A stretch of 35,715 nucleotides of DNA from Thermovibrio sp. (lineage in GTDB: Bacteria; Aquificota; Desulfurobacteriia; Desulfurobacteriales; Desulfurobacteriaceae). Under the pieces are notes generated by a model, which was not told the DNA's origin, made no database searches, and worked only from the letters and a program-made list of their open reading frames with translations. The translations under genes and the position numbers were made by a program. The stretch covers positions 1 through 35,715 of the forward strand of contig QOAO01000003.1 of assembly GCA_003978105.1 (NCBI GenBank). The letters run 5' to 3'. Positions 24,190-32,812 of the stretch are shown here, one piece after another. Each line of letters begins with the position of its first letter. Within the stretch, counting starts at the first letter, position 1.

Positions 24190-25812
24190 TTGGGGAGCTC
24201 TAACGTCTCCCATTCGTTAATTCATGAGCTCTTGTCGCAGATAGACATAGTTGATATAGTATCCCACTACATTACCCTCAAAAGGTCTGGAAGGAACTTT
24301 GTAGCTCTCTGTCCTTTCCACTCAGAAAAAACACCCTCCTTCGTAGTAAGTCAGGAAAAACAAATTTTTAAGTGTTTTGGTTGTGGAGTTGGGGGAAACG
24401 CAATAACCTTCGTCCAAAAGTACGAGAACCTTTCGTTCTGGGAGGCCGTTAAGAGGGTATCTGAAATTGCAAGGGTGGAGCTCCCGAAGGGGTTCTTCAA
24501 AAGAGGCGAGCTATCGAAAGGCATTGAGGAGTCTGGTTTAAAAGCAGCTAAATTTTTTAATAAGAAACTAACTGCCGTAAAGGAGTACCTCCTTTCAAGG
24601 GAAATTGATGATAAGACGGCGAACAGATTCCTCTTAGGTTACGCTCCCTCTGGATACGTTAGAGAACTGAAAATACCCAAGGAAGAAGCCCAAAAGTTAG
24701 GCCTTGTTAACAGCAGGGGAGGGGAATTTTTTAGAAACAGACTAATGATTCCTATATTCAGTCACTCAGGAAACGTTGTAGGTTTTGCCGGGAGAGCTCT
24801 GTCCAATAATCAATCACCCAAGTACATAAATACTCCAGAAACGGAAATTTTTAAAAAGAGCTCCATTCTCTACGGTTTCTTTCAGTCTAAAGAGGAAATT
24901 GTTAAAAAGAGAGAAGTTGTTATAGTTGAAGGTTACTTCGATGTAATTTCCCTTCACAAAATAGGAGTGCAGAACGTTGTTGCTCCTATGGGAACATCAC
25001 TAACAGAGAAACATGCCTCCTTTTTAAAGAGGTACTCCCCATCTCCAATTCTCATGTTCGATGGTGACTCCGCCGGAATGAAGGCAGCAATTAGGTCTGC
25101 AGGACTCTTCTTCAAGTTTGGATGTGAACCAAGGGTCGTTCAGCTTCCAAACGGAGAGGACCCGGATTCAATGGCAAGGAAACAACCTGAAAAGGTATTG
25201 AAGCTTTTATCAAGTCCCAAGACCTTTATAGACTGGGCAGTTGGTACTGTAAAATCATCGGATAACCAGGTTGAGCTTCTCAAACAGGTTGTTCTATCAA
25301 TTTCTGAGCTTAAAACGGTAAATCCCTTTCTATTTAAGGAGTACTTTTCTGTCCTGTCTGCCGAGTTTGGAGTGGATGAGGCGTGGCTAAAGGTTCAAAT
25401 TTCAAGGAAAAATATCCCCGATAATGAGGAGAAGGAACCAATTCCCCACAGTGAGAGGGCATTCTTGAGGGCCCTCTTTGAGGGCTGGGAAATTCCCGTG
25501 GAGGTCTCTCCAAGCATTTTTGTCTCTTCAAAGGTTTCTAAGCTCTACTCGATAGTTTCCCAATTGGATGAAAGAAATCCGACGGTACTTCAGTCGGAGT
25601 ATCCGGAGCTCTCTCCTTTCATATCCGAAATACTACTTTCGGAGTTTACAGAAGGGGATTTAAAGGAGGGAATAAGGAAGGTTTTTGAGAAGGAATTTGA
25701 GAGGAGATTAAAGAGGATAAGGGATTTCGTTGAGAAGAGAAAGCTAAAGAGGGCAATTTTAGAGTTAAAAAAGGGAAATTTCGAGGTTATAACGCAACTC
25801 CAAACCACTTAG
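24190..25812 (+). CDS. dnaG: DNA primase DnaG
   Basis: DnaG synthesises RNA primers at the replication fork. The 540-residue protein starts at TTG 24190 behind GAGGTGAT. It has the N-terminal zinc-binding domain ([11 protein letters not shown]...[16 protein letters not shown], about 41-70), the TOPRIM core ([33 protein letters not shown] and [15 protein letters not shown] with the metal-binding acids) and a shorter C-terminal helicase-binding region than in E. coli. It is followed after 11 bases by rpoD, preserving the dnaG-rpoD part of the macromolecular-synthesis operon, here without rpsU. Confidence 0.96.
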   Translation: MGSSNVSHSLIHELLSQIDIVDIVSHYITLKRSGRNFVALCPFHSEKTPSFVVSQEKQIFKCFGCGVGGNAITFVQKYENLSFWEAVKRVSEIARVELPKGFFKRGELSKGIEESGLKAAKFFNKKLTAVKEYLLSREIDDKTANRFLLGYAPSGYVRELKIPKEEAQKLGLVNSRGGEFFRNRLMIPIFSHSGNVVGFAGRALSNNQSPKYINTPETEIFKKSSILYGFFQSKEEIVKKREVVIVEGYFDVISLHKIGVQNVVAPMGTSLTEKHASFLKRYSPSPILMFDGDSAGMKAAIRSAGLFFKFGCEPRVVQLPNGEDPDSMARKQPEKVLKLLSSPKTFIDWAVGTVKSSDNQVELLKQVVLSISELKTVNPFLFKEYFSVLSAEFGVDEAWLKVQISRKNIPDNEEKEPIPHSERAFLRALFEGWEIPVEVSPSIFVSSKVSKLYSIVSQLDERNPTVLQSEYPELSPFISEILLSEFTEGDLKEGIRKVFEKEFERRLKRIRDFVEKRKLKRAILELKKGNFEVITQLQTT

Positions 25813-25823
25813 AGGAGGTAGCT

Positions 25824-27515
25824 TTGGAAAGAATGAGCTTTGAGGAAATTATAGCCTTAGGGAGGGACAAAGGATACATCACTTTTGACGAGCTGATGGA
25901 GCACCTTGACGAGGAGGTGCTCACACCAGAACTGGTAGAAGAGCTAATAACTCAGCTTGACGAGTACGATATTCATATTATACCAAAAGAGGGAGAGGAA
26001 CACTTTGACCTTTCAAAATTTCAAATAACAATCGCTCCAGATACTGTAACAAGGTCCGATGACCCTATTAGACTCTACTTGAGGGAGATGAGCGATATCT
26101 CCCTCTTAAAACGCCACGAGGAGATATCCCTTGCTAAGAGAGTGGAGTTGGGTAGAAAAGCACTTGTGAGGTACCTTTTAAAGACAAGGGTAGTCCTTGA
26201 CTACATTCTCGATGTAGAGGAGAGGATAAAGAGCGGTGAAGTAAAGGTAAGGGACATAATGAGGTCTCCCGATGAATTTGCAGAGGGAGGGGAGAGCCAG
26301 AGGAGAAAGAAATTCTTTGCGATAACAGAGGAGATTAAATCCATACTTCCCGAATTTGAAAGGCTCCAGAAACAGTACAGTAGAAATAAAAGAAATAGGG
26401 AAGTTAAACTTAAATTCCTAAAGACGTGGGCAAAAATTAACAATCTCCTTCGAGAATTTCCACTTTCCTACTCAATATACGAAAGGTTGGCAGAGGATAT
26501 TTACAGAAAGTACAAAATTTTGAAAAAGAGTGAGAAGAACATTCAGAAGCTCAGTGGTAAACTCTCATTTTTAGGAGTTCCCATTGAAGAAATATGTAGC
26601 AGGCTTGACGATGATGATGTAAGGGAGAAAATAGATGCCTCTCCCTACACCACGAGAGAGATAAAAAAACTTGTAAAGAAGTATTTAGATACAAAGGAGA
26701 CTTACAGAAGTGTTGTTAAGAGTTTAGGAATGTCCCGAAATACATTCTACAGGCTTGCAGAGAAAATCTACTTTTACAAAAAGGACTCTCAGGATGCCAA
26801 ACAGACGTTGGTTCGTTCAAACCTCAGGCTTGTAGTTAGTATTGCTAAAAAGTACATAAACAGGGGACTACACTTCTTAGACCTCATTCAGGAAGGGAAC
26901 ATTGGCTTGATGAAGGCTGTTGATAAGTTTGAGTATAGAAGGGGGTACAAGTTCAGTACTTATGCGACCTGGTGGATTAGACAGGCAATAACAAGGGCTA
27001 TTGCTGACCAAGCAAGGACGATAAGAATTCCTGTCCATATGATTGAAACGATAAACAAGGTAATAAAGACCTCAAGGCAAATGTTCCTGGAGATGGGAAG
27101 GGAGCCAAGACCTGAGGAGATTGCAGAGAGATTAAAGATGTCCCCTTCAAAAGTTCGCTCAATCATTCAACTTGCTCAGGAACCCGTTTCTCTGGAAACC
27201 CCTATCGGTGACGATGAGGACAGTAGACTACGTGACTTTATAGAGGATACGAAGAGTCCTATTCCCGAAAACGAGGTGATAAAGAAGGACTTAAAGGAGA
27301 AGGTGGCAGAACTTCTATCACTCCTAAACGAAAGGGAGGCACTTGTTATAAAGTTGAGGTTCGGTCTTGATGGGTATCCTGAACATACATTGGAACAGGT
27401 TGGAAAAGAGCTAAGGGTAACAAGGGAGAGAATAAGGCAGATAGAATCTAAGGCCATCAAAAAGCTGAGAAATTCCGGTCTTAATATTGATCTTTCCATA
27501 TTCCTTGAGAGGTAG
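25824..27515 (+). CDS. rpoD: RNA polymerase primary sigma factor RpoD
   Basis: This 563-residue sigma-70 has region 1.1 (about 1-75), region 1.2 ([21 protein letters not shown]), a long non-conserved insertion rich in Lys/Glu, region 2 ([82 protein letters not shown]), region 3 and region 4 (LKLRFGLDG... [29 protein letters not shown]). The insertion marks a primary factor. The start is TTG 25824 after GAGGAGGT; ATG 25833 is the alternative. The last 35 bases overlap the convergent pseudouridine synthase gene. Confidence 0.97.
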   Translation: MERMSFEEIIALGRDKGYITFDELMEHLDEEVLTPELVEELITQLDEYDIHIIPKEGEEHFDLSKFQITIAPDTVTRSDDPIRLYLREMSDISLLKRHEEISLAKRVELGRKALVRYLLKTRVVLDYILDVEERIKSGEVKVRDIMRSPDEFAEGGESQRRKKFFAITEEIKSILPEFERLQKQYSRNKRNREVKLKFLKTWAKINNLLREFPLSYSIYERLAEDIYRKYKILKKSEKNIQKLSGKLSFLGVPIEEICSRLDDDDVREKIDASPYTTREIKKLVKKYLDTKETYRSVVKSLGMSRNTFYRLAEKIYFYKKDSQDAKQTLVRSNLRLVVSIAKKYINRGLHFLDLIQEGNIGLMKAVDKFEYRRGYKFSTYATWWIRQAITRAIADQARTIRIPVHMIETINKVIKTSRQMFLEMGREPRPEEIAERLKMSPSKVRSIIQLAQEPVSLETPIGDDEDSRLRDFIEDTKSPIPENEVIKKDLKEKVAELLSLLNEREALVIKLRFGLDGYPEHTLEQVGKELRVTRERIRQIESKAIKKLRNSGLNIDLSIFLER

Positions 27516-28350
27516 GGGGGAACTCTACCTCTCTTACTCTAAATCCATTTTTGAGTCCTTCAGTAAACCATAGAAAATCCTCAGGAATCTTACTCTCTAC
27601 CGTTACCGTTTTCTTTGAATCAGGCAGTGGAAATGTTATTCTGAAGCTGTGAAGGAGTATTCTTGGAGTAAATGTAAAGAAAGGTCTGTACGCTTTCCAG
27701 TATCTAAACTCACCTGCGACGGGAAATCCTGACATTGAGAGGTGTCTCCTTATCTGGTGTTTCCTCCCTGTTGGTATTGAAACTTTACATAGAGCTCCAT
27801 CCCTTAATCTCTCAATAACGGTAATCTCTGTTAGTGCCTCCCTTCCATCAAGGGGAATTGAAATTTTCGACCTATCCTTAGGGTTCCCTACAACTAAGGC
27901 TAAGTACTCCTTCTTTACGGCTTTTCTTCTAAACAGCTCCTTGAACCATTTAAACAGCTCCTCACTGTCTGTGGCCAAAATCAATCCAGAAGTCTGTTTG
28001 TCCAACCTGTGAACTACCTTTATCCTTCTGTTTAATCTTTTTGAGACAATCTCCTCAAGGTTTGGTTTATCAACATTGCTGTTTACAAATGGAGGTTTGT
28101 TAATAACAAGAATTCCGTTTCTTTCAAGGAGAATTTCAATTTTTTCAGGGGAGAAGGTTGGATAGTTAAGGCAGAATTCAATAAGTGAGCCTTTTTTAAC
28201 CCTCCTTCTGTAAAAGAGCTCCTTTCTTCCATTTATACAAACAAGTCCTTCATCTATGAGCTTCTTAGCCTTCCTTTTTGACTCGGTAACTGTGGAAACC
28301 GCATCAATCAGCTTTCCCTCTTCTTTCACCTTTACTCTGAAAGCCTCCAT
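27481..28350 (-). CDS. RluA/RluD-family RNA pseudouridine synthase
   Basis: The 289-residue protein has an N-terminal S4 RNA-binding domain ([32 protein letters not shown]) and a pseudouridine synthase catalytic domain with [16 protein letters not shown], which includes the catalytic Asp, followed by [43 protein letters not shown] and [12 protein letters not shown]. It modifies uridines in rRNA or tRNA, and the exact site (RluC, RluD or other) cannot be assigned. The ATG at 28350 follows AGGAG. Its final residues are encoded across the rpoD 3' end. Confidence 0.92.
   Translation of the reverse strand: MEAFRVKVKEEGKLIDAVSTVTESKRKAKKLIDEGLVCINGRKELFYRRRVKKGSLIEFCLNYPTFSPEKIEILLERNGILVINKPPFVNSNVDKPNLEEIVSKRLNRRIKVVHRLDKQTSGLILATDSEELFKWFKELFRRKAVKKEYLALVVGNPKDRSKISIPLDGREALTEITVIERLRDGALCKVSIPTGRKHQIRRHLSMSGFPVAGEFRYWKAYRPFFTFTPRILLHSFRITFPLPDSKKTVTVESKIPEDFLWFTEGLKNGFRVREVEFPPTSQGIWKDQY
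27507..27533 (+). terminator. Perfect 9-bp hairpin at the rpoD stop codon
   Basis: GAGAGGTAG (27507-27515, including the rpoD TAG stop) pairs perfectly with CTACCTCTC (27525-27533). The following TTACTCT is only weakly T-rich. The hairpin lies entirely within the coding sequence of the convergent pseudouridine synthase gene. It probably ends the dnaG-rpoD transcript or protects its 3' end. Confidence 0.5.
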
Positions 28351-28380
28351 AGAATACTCCTATTAGATAAATAGTCCTAA

Positions 28381-28409
28381 TTGAAAATTACTTGCATAAA
28401 TATGCTAAT
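28381..28409 (+). promoter_or_regulatory. Promoter of the selenocysteine peroxiredoxin
   Basis: TTGAAA (28381-28386) is followed 17 bases later by GCTAAT (28404-28409) in the 86-base gap between divergent genes. The -10 match is partial. Confidence 0.4.
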
Positions 28410-28436
28410 AGTAAAACCAAATTTAAGGGGGAAAAT

Positions 28437-29051
28437 ATGGCACTTGTAGGTCAGAAAGCACCTGAATTCGAGGTTCAGGCTTACGACCCTGTAAACAAAA
28501 AGTACGTTAACGTGAAACTTTCAGACTACGTACCAAACACTGAAGGTAAATTTTTAGTTCTCTGCTTCTATCCTGCAGACTTTACCTACGTCTGACCAAC
28601 TGAGTTAGCTGCGGTCGCAGCTAAGTACGACGAAATTAAAAAGAGGGGGGCTGATGTTTTAGCAATTTCAACCGACACCGTGTTCAGCCACCAGATTTTC
28701 TGTGAGACAGAACCCTTGATGAAGGATGTTAAGTACCTCTTGGGTTCTGACCCAACGGGGGAGGTTTCAAGAAAGTACGGCGTTTACATTGAGGAAGCCG
28801 GAATTGCAAGGAGAGGAAGGTTCATTATCAATCCTGACGGAGTTATTGTTGCAGAGGAAGTTCTCAATCCACCTGTCGGCAGGAACGTCAATGAACTACT
28901 GAGACAGCTTGATGCCTGGAAGTACGTTTATGAGCATCCAGATGAGGCATGTCCTGCCAACTGGAGACCTGGTAAGAAGACACTCAAACCGGGACCGGAC
29001 ATCACCGGAAGGGTTGGTGAAGTTGTTACTATCGATGAAATTCTATCTTAG
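28437..29051 (+). CDS. ahpC: AhpC-type 2-Cys peroxiredoxin with selenocysteine (UGA) at the peroxidatic position
   Basis: Peroxiredoxins of this type reduce hydroperoxides. The gene starts at ATG 28437 behind AAGGGGG and reads in one frame to TAG 29051 except for a TGA at 28593-28595 (codon 53). That codon replaces the peroxidatic Cys in PADFTYV-U-PTE, where the family has FxxVCPTE. Reading through gives 204 residues, normal for AhpC, with AISTDTVFSHQ, GSDPTGEVSRKYGV, GRFIINPDG and resolving Cys172 in EACPANWRPGKKTLKPG. A SECIS-like hairpin starts nine bases after the TGA. Cys89 is extra compared with E. coli AhpC. Selenocysteine insertion is inferred; the Sel machinery is not in the window. 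Left unread, the gene would look like two fragments. Confidence 0.9.
28593..28624 (+). promoter_or_regulatory. UGA selenocysteine codon and bacterial SECIS-like hairpin
   Basis: Nine bases after the TGA (28593-28595), TTAGCTGC (28605-28612) pairs perfectly with GCAGCTAA (28617-28624) around a GGTC loop (28613-28616). The loop starts 17 bases after the UGA, close to the E. coli fdhF arrangement, whose apical loop also includes GGUC. An 8-bp perfect stem inside coding sequence at the expected distance is what SelB-dependent recoding needs. Confidence 0.85.
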
Positions 29052-30114
29052 TCTTCCTGGGGGCTCTCTCCCCCTTTAAAACCAAAAAGAAGTATTCTGT
29101 CCTTCTGTTTGTTCTTCTGTTCCAGCACTTTATTCCTATTCTCGTTGCATATCTCCTAATGTAGATTTTCCCCTCAGATACGACCATACTTCCACTCTTT
29201 TTAGCCCTTACCCACCCGTTTTTCGTTCCGTAAATCCAGCAGTTTTTGTAGTTTTCTGCCTCTTCTATCCAAAAAATTGGTTTAAAGGAATTCCTCTCTA
29301 CGAGGCCGTAATCTGGATAGTGTTTGACGACAGGTAAGGGTTCAATCCTTAGGTCCTCCAAAAAGTTTTTAAATCCCGATTGACTTCCAACAATTGCCAT
29401 TCTGGGAACCAAGTAAGACTTTCCGTTGTATGCTCCTCTGTCCTGGGTCATCAAGAGCTTGTATCCGGCATTTTTAAAAAACTTAACGCTTAACTTATCG
29501 TAATTTCCATAGGGAAATGCTAAGAATTCCGGTTTTCGTTTAAAAATCTTGTAGAACTTTTTCTCAGAAAGCTCTTTTTCTCTTTTTAAAATTTTTAGGT
29601 ATTTTTCTTTCGTTAATCTAATTCTCAGTTTTCCTAAATCTGGATGGCTGTAGAGGTGATTTTCAAAATCAACAAGCCCTGACGTCTCCATTTCCTTTAA
29701 ATCACTCAACGTCAAAAAGTCTGGATACCTTCCCACTGCCTCCATGTACAGAAAAACTGTAAAGGGAAATCCCAAATCTTTTAGAATTTTAAAGGCCTTT
29801 AGGGTTGTTTTATATCCATCATCAATCGTTATGACTACCGTTTTTGGAGGAATTTTCATTCCTGAACGGACTTCATTGTAGAGCTCCCTTAAACTAACAA
29901 CCCTATACCCATTTTCCTTCAAGTATTCCATTTCCCTTCTAAAATCTTCCAAACTTACAGACGTTGAAGGATACCTTTTATCTCCAAACCTGTGGAATAT
30001 AAGGACGGTGGCGTAACCGTTATTCTGTGAGCTGTAGGCTACTTGAAGCAAGTTCAATGCTATCAAAACGCTGAAGGTTATTCTTAACAATAATCTTCCA
30101 AACAAGCTCTTCAT
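29029..30114 (-). CDS. Exported polysaccharide deacetylase (NodB-homology domain)
   Basis: The 361-residue protein has a signal sequence (MKSLFGRLLLRITFSVLIALNLLQVAYSS) and a carbohydrate esterase 4 domain: VLIFHRFGD, the metal-site TIDDGYKT, ENHLYSHPDL (His residues of motif 2), FAFPYGNYDK and a C-terminal motif. It probably removes acetyl groups from peptidoglycan or a surface polysaccharide. Beyond about residue 240 lies a basic C-terminal extension (WIEEAENYKNCWIYG...YFFLVLKG) of unknown role. The ATG at 30114 lies inside the end of the Bax-like gene (95-base overlap) with GGAGG just upstream. The 3' end overlaps the convergent selenoprotein gene by 23 bases. Confidence 0.85.
   Translation of the reverse strand: MKSLFGRLLLRITFSVLIALNLLQVAYSSQNNGYATVLIFHRFGDKRYPSTSVSLEDFRREMEYLKENGYRVVSLRELYNEVRSGMKIPPKTVVITIDDGYKTTLKAFKILKDLGFPFTVFLYMEAVGRYPDFLTLSDLKEMETSGLVDFENHLYSHPDLGKLRIRLTKEKYLKILKREKELSEKKFYKIFKRKPEFLAFPYGNYDKLSVKFFKNAGYKLLMTQDRGAYNGKSYLVPRMAIVGSQSGFKNFLEDLRIEPLPVVKHYPDYGLVERNSFKPIFWIEEAENYKNCWIYGTKNGWVRAKKSGSMVVSEGKIYIRRYATRIGIKCWNRRTNRRTEYFFLVLKGERAPRKTKIEFHR
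29059..29077 (+). terminator. Terminator after the selenoprotein gene
   Basis: GGGGG (29059-29063) pairs with CCCCC (29070-29074) around CTCTCT and is followed by TTT, seven bases after the peroxiredoxin stop. It lies within the 3' coding end of the convergent deacetylase gene. Confidence 0.6.
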
Positions 30115-30790
30115 ACTCCTCCCTCTTTGTTGAATAGAGGTCCAAACTCTTCACAAGTGTGTGAACATCTGCTCCTTCTGCTCGGAGTTCCCTAAATCTC
30201 CTGTAAGCCCAACTAATGTTGAGATTGTAGATGTAGTCCCTAATGGAATCAAGTAGGTTATCGTAAACCTTTAAACAGGCATTTGAATACTTAGCCTTCA
30301 TACACCTTGCACCCTTAAAAGAGTAAACACCGAAGATATTGTTTGCCTCTGTAAAGAACCTTGAGGTCCCCCATCCGCTCTCTATAGCTCCCTGTGCAAG
30401 TATCAAGCTTGGTGGAACTGTATTTACCCTCTTTAAAAGCTCATCGATGTTTTCCGCTCTGTACTTCTTCATAAGAAAGGACAACCTTTCCTTTTCTAAA
30501 TCTGACAATTTAGCCTTCTTTGCAACTTCAATTATGAGCTTTCTCTCGTTTAAAACTTCTCTATTGGCCATCCTAATCAGGGGTAAGAGAATTCTTACAA
30601 ACTCCTTTTTTCTCTCACTAGTAGGTAAACCCTTTAAACTAACGTGACTTGGAATCTCAATGGGCTTTAGAATCACTTTTTTCTCATGTAATACTTGATA
30701 TCCGTCAGCTCCCTTCTCTATTTGAAACAGTGAATTTGCTAAAATTCCAAGAACAAATCCTAAGAAAATAAACAGCCAAACCTTTTTCAC
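30020..30790 (-). CDS. Bax-like membrane-anchored glucosaminidase
   Basis: From GTG 30790, which follows GGAGG at a normal distance, the protein is 256 residues with an N-terminal membrane anchor (KKVWLFIFLGFVLGILANSLF). It matches Bax-type (COG2992) glucosaminidase-fold proteins: ERLSFLMKKYRAENIDELLKRVNTVPPSLILAQGAIESGWGTSRFFTEANNIFGVYSF, with the catalytic Glu in AIESGWGTS. The domain cleaves the glycan backbone of peptidoglycan. The last 95 bases overlap the deacetylase gene in another frame, so the two cell-wall enzymes are tightly coupled. A longer frame starting at 30895 would overlap the fumarase gene and is not used. Confidence 0.85.
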   Translation of the reverse strand: MKKVWLFIFLGFVLGILANSLFQIEKGADGYQVLHEKKVILKPIEIPSHVSLKGLPTSERKKEFVRILLPLIRMANREVLNERKLIIEVAKKAKLSDLEKERLSFLMKKYRAENIDELLKRVNTVPPSLILAQGAIESGWGTSRFFTEANNIFGVYSFKGARCMKAKYSNACLKVYDNLLDSIRDYIYNLNISWAYRRFRELRAEGADVHTLVKSLDLYSTKREEYEELVWKIIVKNNLQRFDSIELASSSLQLTE

Positions 30791-30800
30791 CTTCACCTCC

Positions 30801-30820
30801 AAATTTCCTACGGGAAATTT
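30801..30820. promoter_or_regulatory. Perfect 8-bp inverted repeat between bax-like and fumarase genes
   Basis: AAATTTCC (30801-30808), spacer TACG, GGAAATTT (30813-30820) form a perfect dyad. It lies 12 bases before a candidate -10 box TATACT (30832-30837) of the fumarase gene, where a regulator could act on either divergent promoter. No -35 box is evident, as expected if an activator is needed. Confidence 0.45.
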
Positions 30821-30866
30821 AGATGCTTTGATATACTTGTCAGGAAAAAAGGAAAGGAGGTTTTGC

Positions 30867-31448
30867 ATGTCTGCAATCAAACTTACGGCTCCCATAACCG
30901 ATGATTCTGTCCTTGAAAAACTGAAAGCCGGAGATTTAGTTCTTATTTCTGGTGTTATCTATACAGCAAGGGATGCTGCTCACAAAAGGATAGTTGAAGC
31001 TTTGGATAGAGGGGAGGAACCACCATTCGATCTTAAGGGCCAAATCATTTACTATGCGGGTCCTGCCCCTGCAAAGCCTGGAAGACCCATAGGTTCTGTA
31101 GGGCCAACAACGAGCTACAGGATGGACCCTTATGCTCCGAGACTTTTAGAGGTGGGACTAAAGGGTATGATTGGAAAGGGCTCAAGGAGCAAAGAGGTTA
31201 TTGAGGCAATAAAAAAGTTTAAGGGTGTTTACTTTGGAGCAGTAGGAGGGGCTGCAGCATACTTGGCAAGGTGTGTAAAATCTGCCGAGGTTATAGCCTA
31301 CGAAGACCTTGGACCTGAGGCAGTTAGGCGTTTAGTTGTTGTTGACTTTCCAGCATTCGTTGTTAACGATATATATGGAAACGACCTCTACAAAATAGGT
31401 AGGTGTAAGTACTCCGAAACCGAGGACCCTGAGCTCATAGTTTGTTAA
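30867..31448 (+). CDS. Class I fumarate hydratase, beta (C-terminal) subunit
   Basis: The iron-sulfur fumarase interconverts fumarate and malate in the (reductive) TCA cycle. The 193-residue protein begins at ATG 30867 behind AAGGAGG and shows the class I beta-subunit pattern: LKAGDLVLISGVIYTARDAAHKRI, IIYYAGPAPAKPGRPIGSVGPTTSYRMDPYAPRLLE, MIGKGSRSKEV, GVYFGAVGGAAAYLARCVKSAEVIAYEDLGPEAVRRLVVVDFPAFVVNDIYGNDLY. The alpha subunit carrying the Fe-S cluster is not adjacent. The related tartrate dehydratase beta subunit is the alternative; fumarase is more likely in an autotroph. Confidence 0.9.
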   Translation: MSAIKLTAPITDDSVLEKLKAGDLVLISGVIYTARDAAHKRIVEALDRGEEPPFDLKGQIIYYAGPAPAKPGRPIGSVGPTTSYRMDPYAPRLLEVGLKGMIGKGSRSKEVIEAIKKFKGVYFGAVGGAAAYLARCVKSAEVIAYEDLGPEAVRRLVVVDFPAFVVNDIYGNDLYKIGRCKYSETEDPELIVC

Positions 31449-31452
31449 ATTT

Positions 31453-31480
31453 TTGTTAAAATTCCGTTACAAAATACTAA
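31453..31480 (+). promoter_or_regulatory. Promoter of the nuo operon
   Basis: TTGTTA (31453-31458) and TACTAA (31475-31480) are 16 bases apart, 17 bases before the nuoA start. This gives nuoA its own promoter distinct from fumarase. Confidence 0.5.
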
Positions 31481-31497
31481 CAGTAAGGGAGAGCCCA

Positions 31498-31863
31498 TTG
31501 GAAACTTACTTGGTTCTCTTCGTCTTCTTTATTGTGGCACTTTCCATTGCTCTCTTAGTACCAAACGTAAATCTAATAACCAACAGATTTTTGAAAATTG
31601 ATAAAAATAATCCGGAAAAGTTTGAACCCTATGAGTGTGGAATTCCTAAGATACCCCCCCTATCAGGACACTACTTTGCCTTCTTTTACATACTTGCTCT
31701 GGTGTTTCTCTTGTTTGACCTGGAAACGGTTTTCCTCTTCCCTTGGGCAGTTTCTTTTAGGGAACTTGGAGTTTTTGGAGTTGTTGAAGCCTTTGTCTTT
31801 GTTGGAATACTCCTTGTAGGATTTTTCTACGCTATAGTAAAGGGAGCTCTAAAATGGGACTAA
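31498..31863 (+). CDS. nuoA: NADH-quinone oxidoreductase subunit A
   Basis: NuoA is a three-helix membrane subunit at the quinone site of complex I. The start chosen is TTG 31498 with AAGGGAGAG at 31485-31493, giving 121 residues; the upstream in-frame TTG at 31453 lies in the promoter. Conserved stretches are EKFEPYECGIP (with the ubiquitous Cys), FYILALVFLLFDLETVFLFPWAV and two flanking membrane helices. It begins the nuoA-B-C-D-E-F operon and overlaps nuoB by 10 bases. Confidence 0.94.
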   Translation: METYLVLFVFFIVALSIALLVPNVNLITNRFLKIDKNNPEKFEPYECGIPKIPPLSGHYFAFFYILALVFLLFDLETVFLFPWAVSFRELGVFGVVEAFVFVGILLVGFFYAIVKGALKWD

Positions 31864-32327
31864 AGAACGGCATATTCCTGACAAAACTTCAGGACTTAAT
31901 AAACTGGGGAAGAAAAGGAGCTCTCTGGCCCCTCGCCTTTGCTACTGCCTGCTGTGGAATAGAGATGATGGCTGCAGCGGCTTCAAGGTACGACTTCGAT
32001 AGGTTTGGTGTCATATTTAGGAATACTCCAAGACAGTGCGACCTTTTAATAATGTGCGGAACAATAAGCCGAAAGATGGCTCCAATAATAAAGAGGCTCT
32101 GGGACCAGATGCCAGACCCTAAGTGGTCCATTGCAATAGGAAGCTGTGCTATAAGTGGAAACATATTCCAAACGTACTCGACTCTAAGGGGACTTGACTG
32201 TATCATTCCCGTTGACGTTTACGTTCCAGGATGTGCTCCAAAGCCGGAGGCCTTCTACGAAGCTCTAATCCTACTTCAGGAGAAAATAAAGAGAGATAGG
32301 CCAATAATGGTTGGTGAGGAAAAATGA
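31854..32327 (+). CDS. nuoB: NADH-quinone oxidoreductase subunit B
   Basis: NuoB holds cluster N2, the last Fe-S cluster before quinone. The 157-residue protein has the N2 ligands in FATACCGIEMMA (adjacent Cys-Cys), LLIMCGTI and the SIAIGSCAISG and VDVYVPGCAPKPEAF segments. It starts inside nuoA and overlaps nuoC by four bases. Confidence 0.97.
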   Translation: MGLKNGIFLTKLQDLINWGRKGALWPLAFATACCGIEMMAAAASRYDFDRFGVIFRNTPRQCDLLIMCGTISRKMAPIIKRLWDQMPDPKWSIAIGSCAISGNIFQTYSTLRGLDCIIPVDVYVPGCAPKPEAFYEALILLQEKIKRDRPIMVGEEK

Positions 32328-32809
32328 AGTACATAGATGAGGAACTTATTTCAGAATTAAAGAGTGAATTTAAGGACGGGATAGAAGAAGTAACGACCTT
32401 TAGAGGAGAGGTAACTGTAACAGTTTCAAAGGAAGTATTAAAGAAGTTCATGTCCTTTTTAAAACACAGTGAAAAATTCAGAATGGACATGTTGGTTGAC
32501 GTTACAGCTGTCGATTACCCTGAAAGCAACCCCCGTTTTCAGATTGTCTACCAGCTAAGGTCAATTCCCCTAAAGCACAATCTGAGGGTAAAGTGCTGGG
32601 CTAAGGATGACGAAGTTCCTACAGTCGTAGATATCTGGAAGACTGCGGAGTGGACCGAGAGGGAAGTCTACGAAATGTTTGGTGTAAAGTTTTCCGGAAG
32701 AAAGTTGAGAAAACTCCTCCTTCCACAGAAGTATCCGTACTATCCGCTCAGGAAGGACTTTCCGTTGGAGGGTTACGAAGAACCCTGTGAAGTTTGGGAT
32801 TGGGAGTAG
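32324..32809 (+). CDS. nuoC: NADH-quinone oxidoreductase subunit C
   Basis: The 161-residue NuoC (30-kDa subunit) lies in the connecting arm next to NuoD. Conserved residues are in MLVDVTAVDYPE, RFQIVYQLRSI, VPTVVDIWKTAEWTEREVYEMFGVKFSG and LRKLLLPQKYPYYPLRKDFPL. It is a separate gene from nuoD here, unlike the fused nuoCD of E. coli. Confidence 0.96.
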   Translation: MKYIDEELISELKSEFKDGIEEVTTFRGEVTVTVSKEVLKKFMSFLKHSEKFRMDMLVDVTAVDYPESNPRFQIVYQLRSIPLKHNLRVKCWAKDDEVPTVVDIWKTAEWTEREVYEMFGVKFSGRKLRKLLLPQKYPYYPLRKDFPLEGYEEPCEVWDWE

Positions 32810-32812
32810 TTG

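Noticed and set aside
28392..28595. Peroxiredoxin pseudogene or two separate small genes split by a stop
   Set aside because: The TGA sits exactly at the catalytic residue, the frame and motifs continue without any shift, and a SECIS-like hairpin follows, so selenocysteine is the better explanation.
30791..30895. Longer Bax-like start at 30895
   Set aside because: It would overlap the fumarase gene start and read through its ribosome binding site and the dyad; GTG 30790 follows GGAGG.
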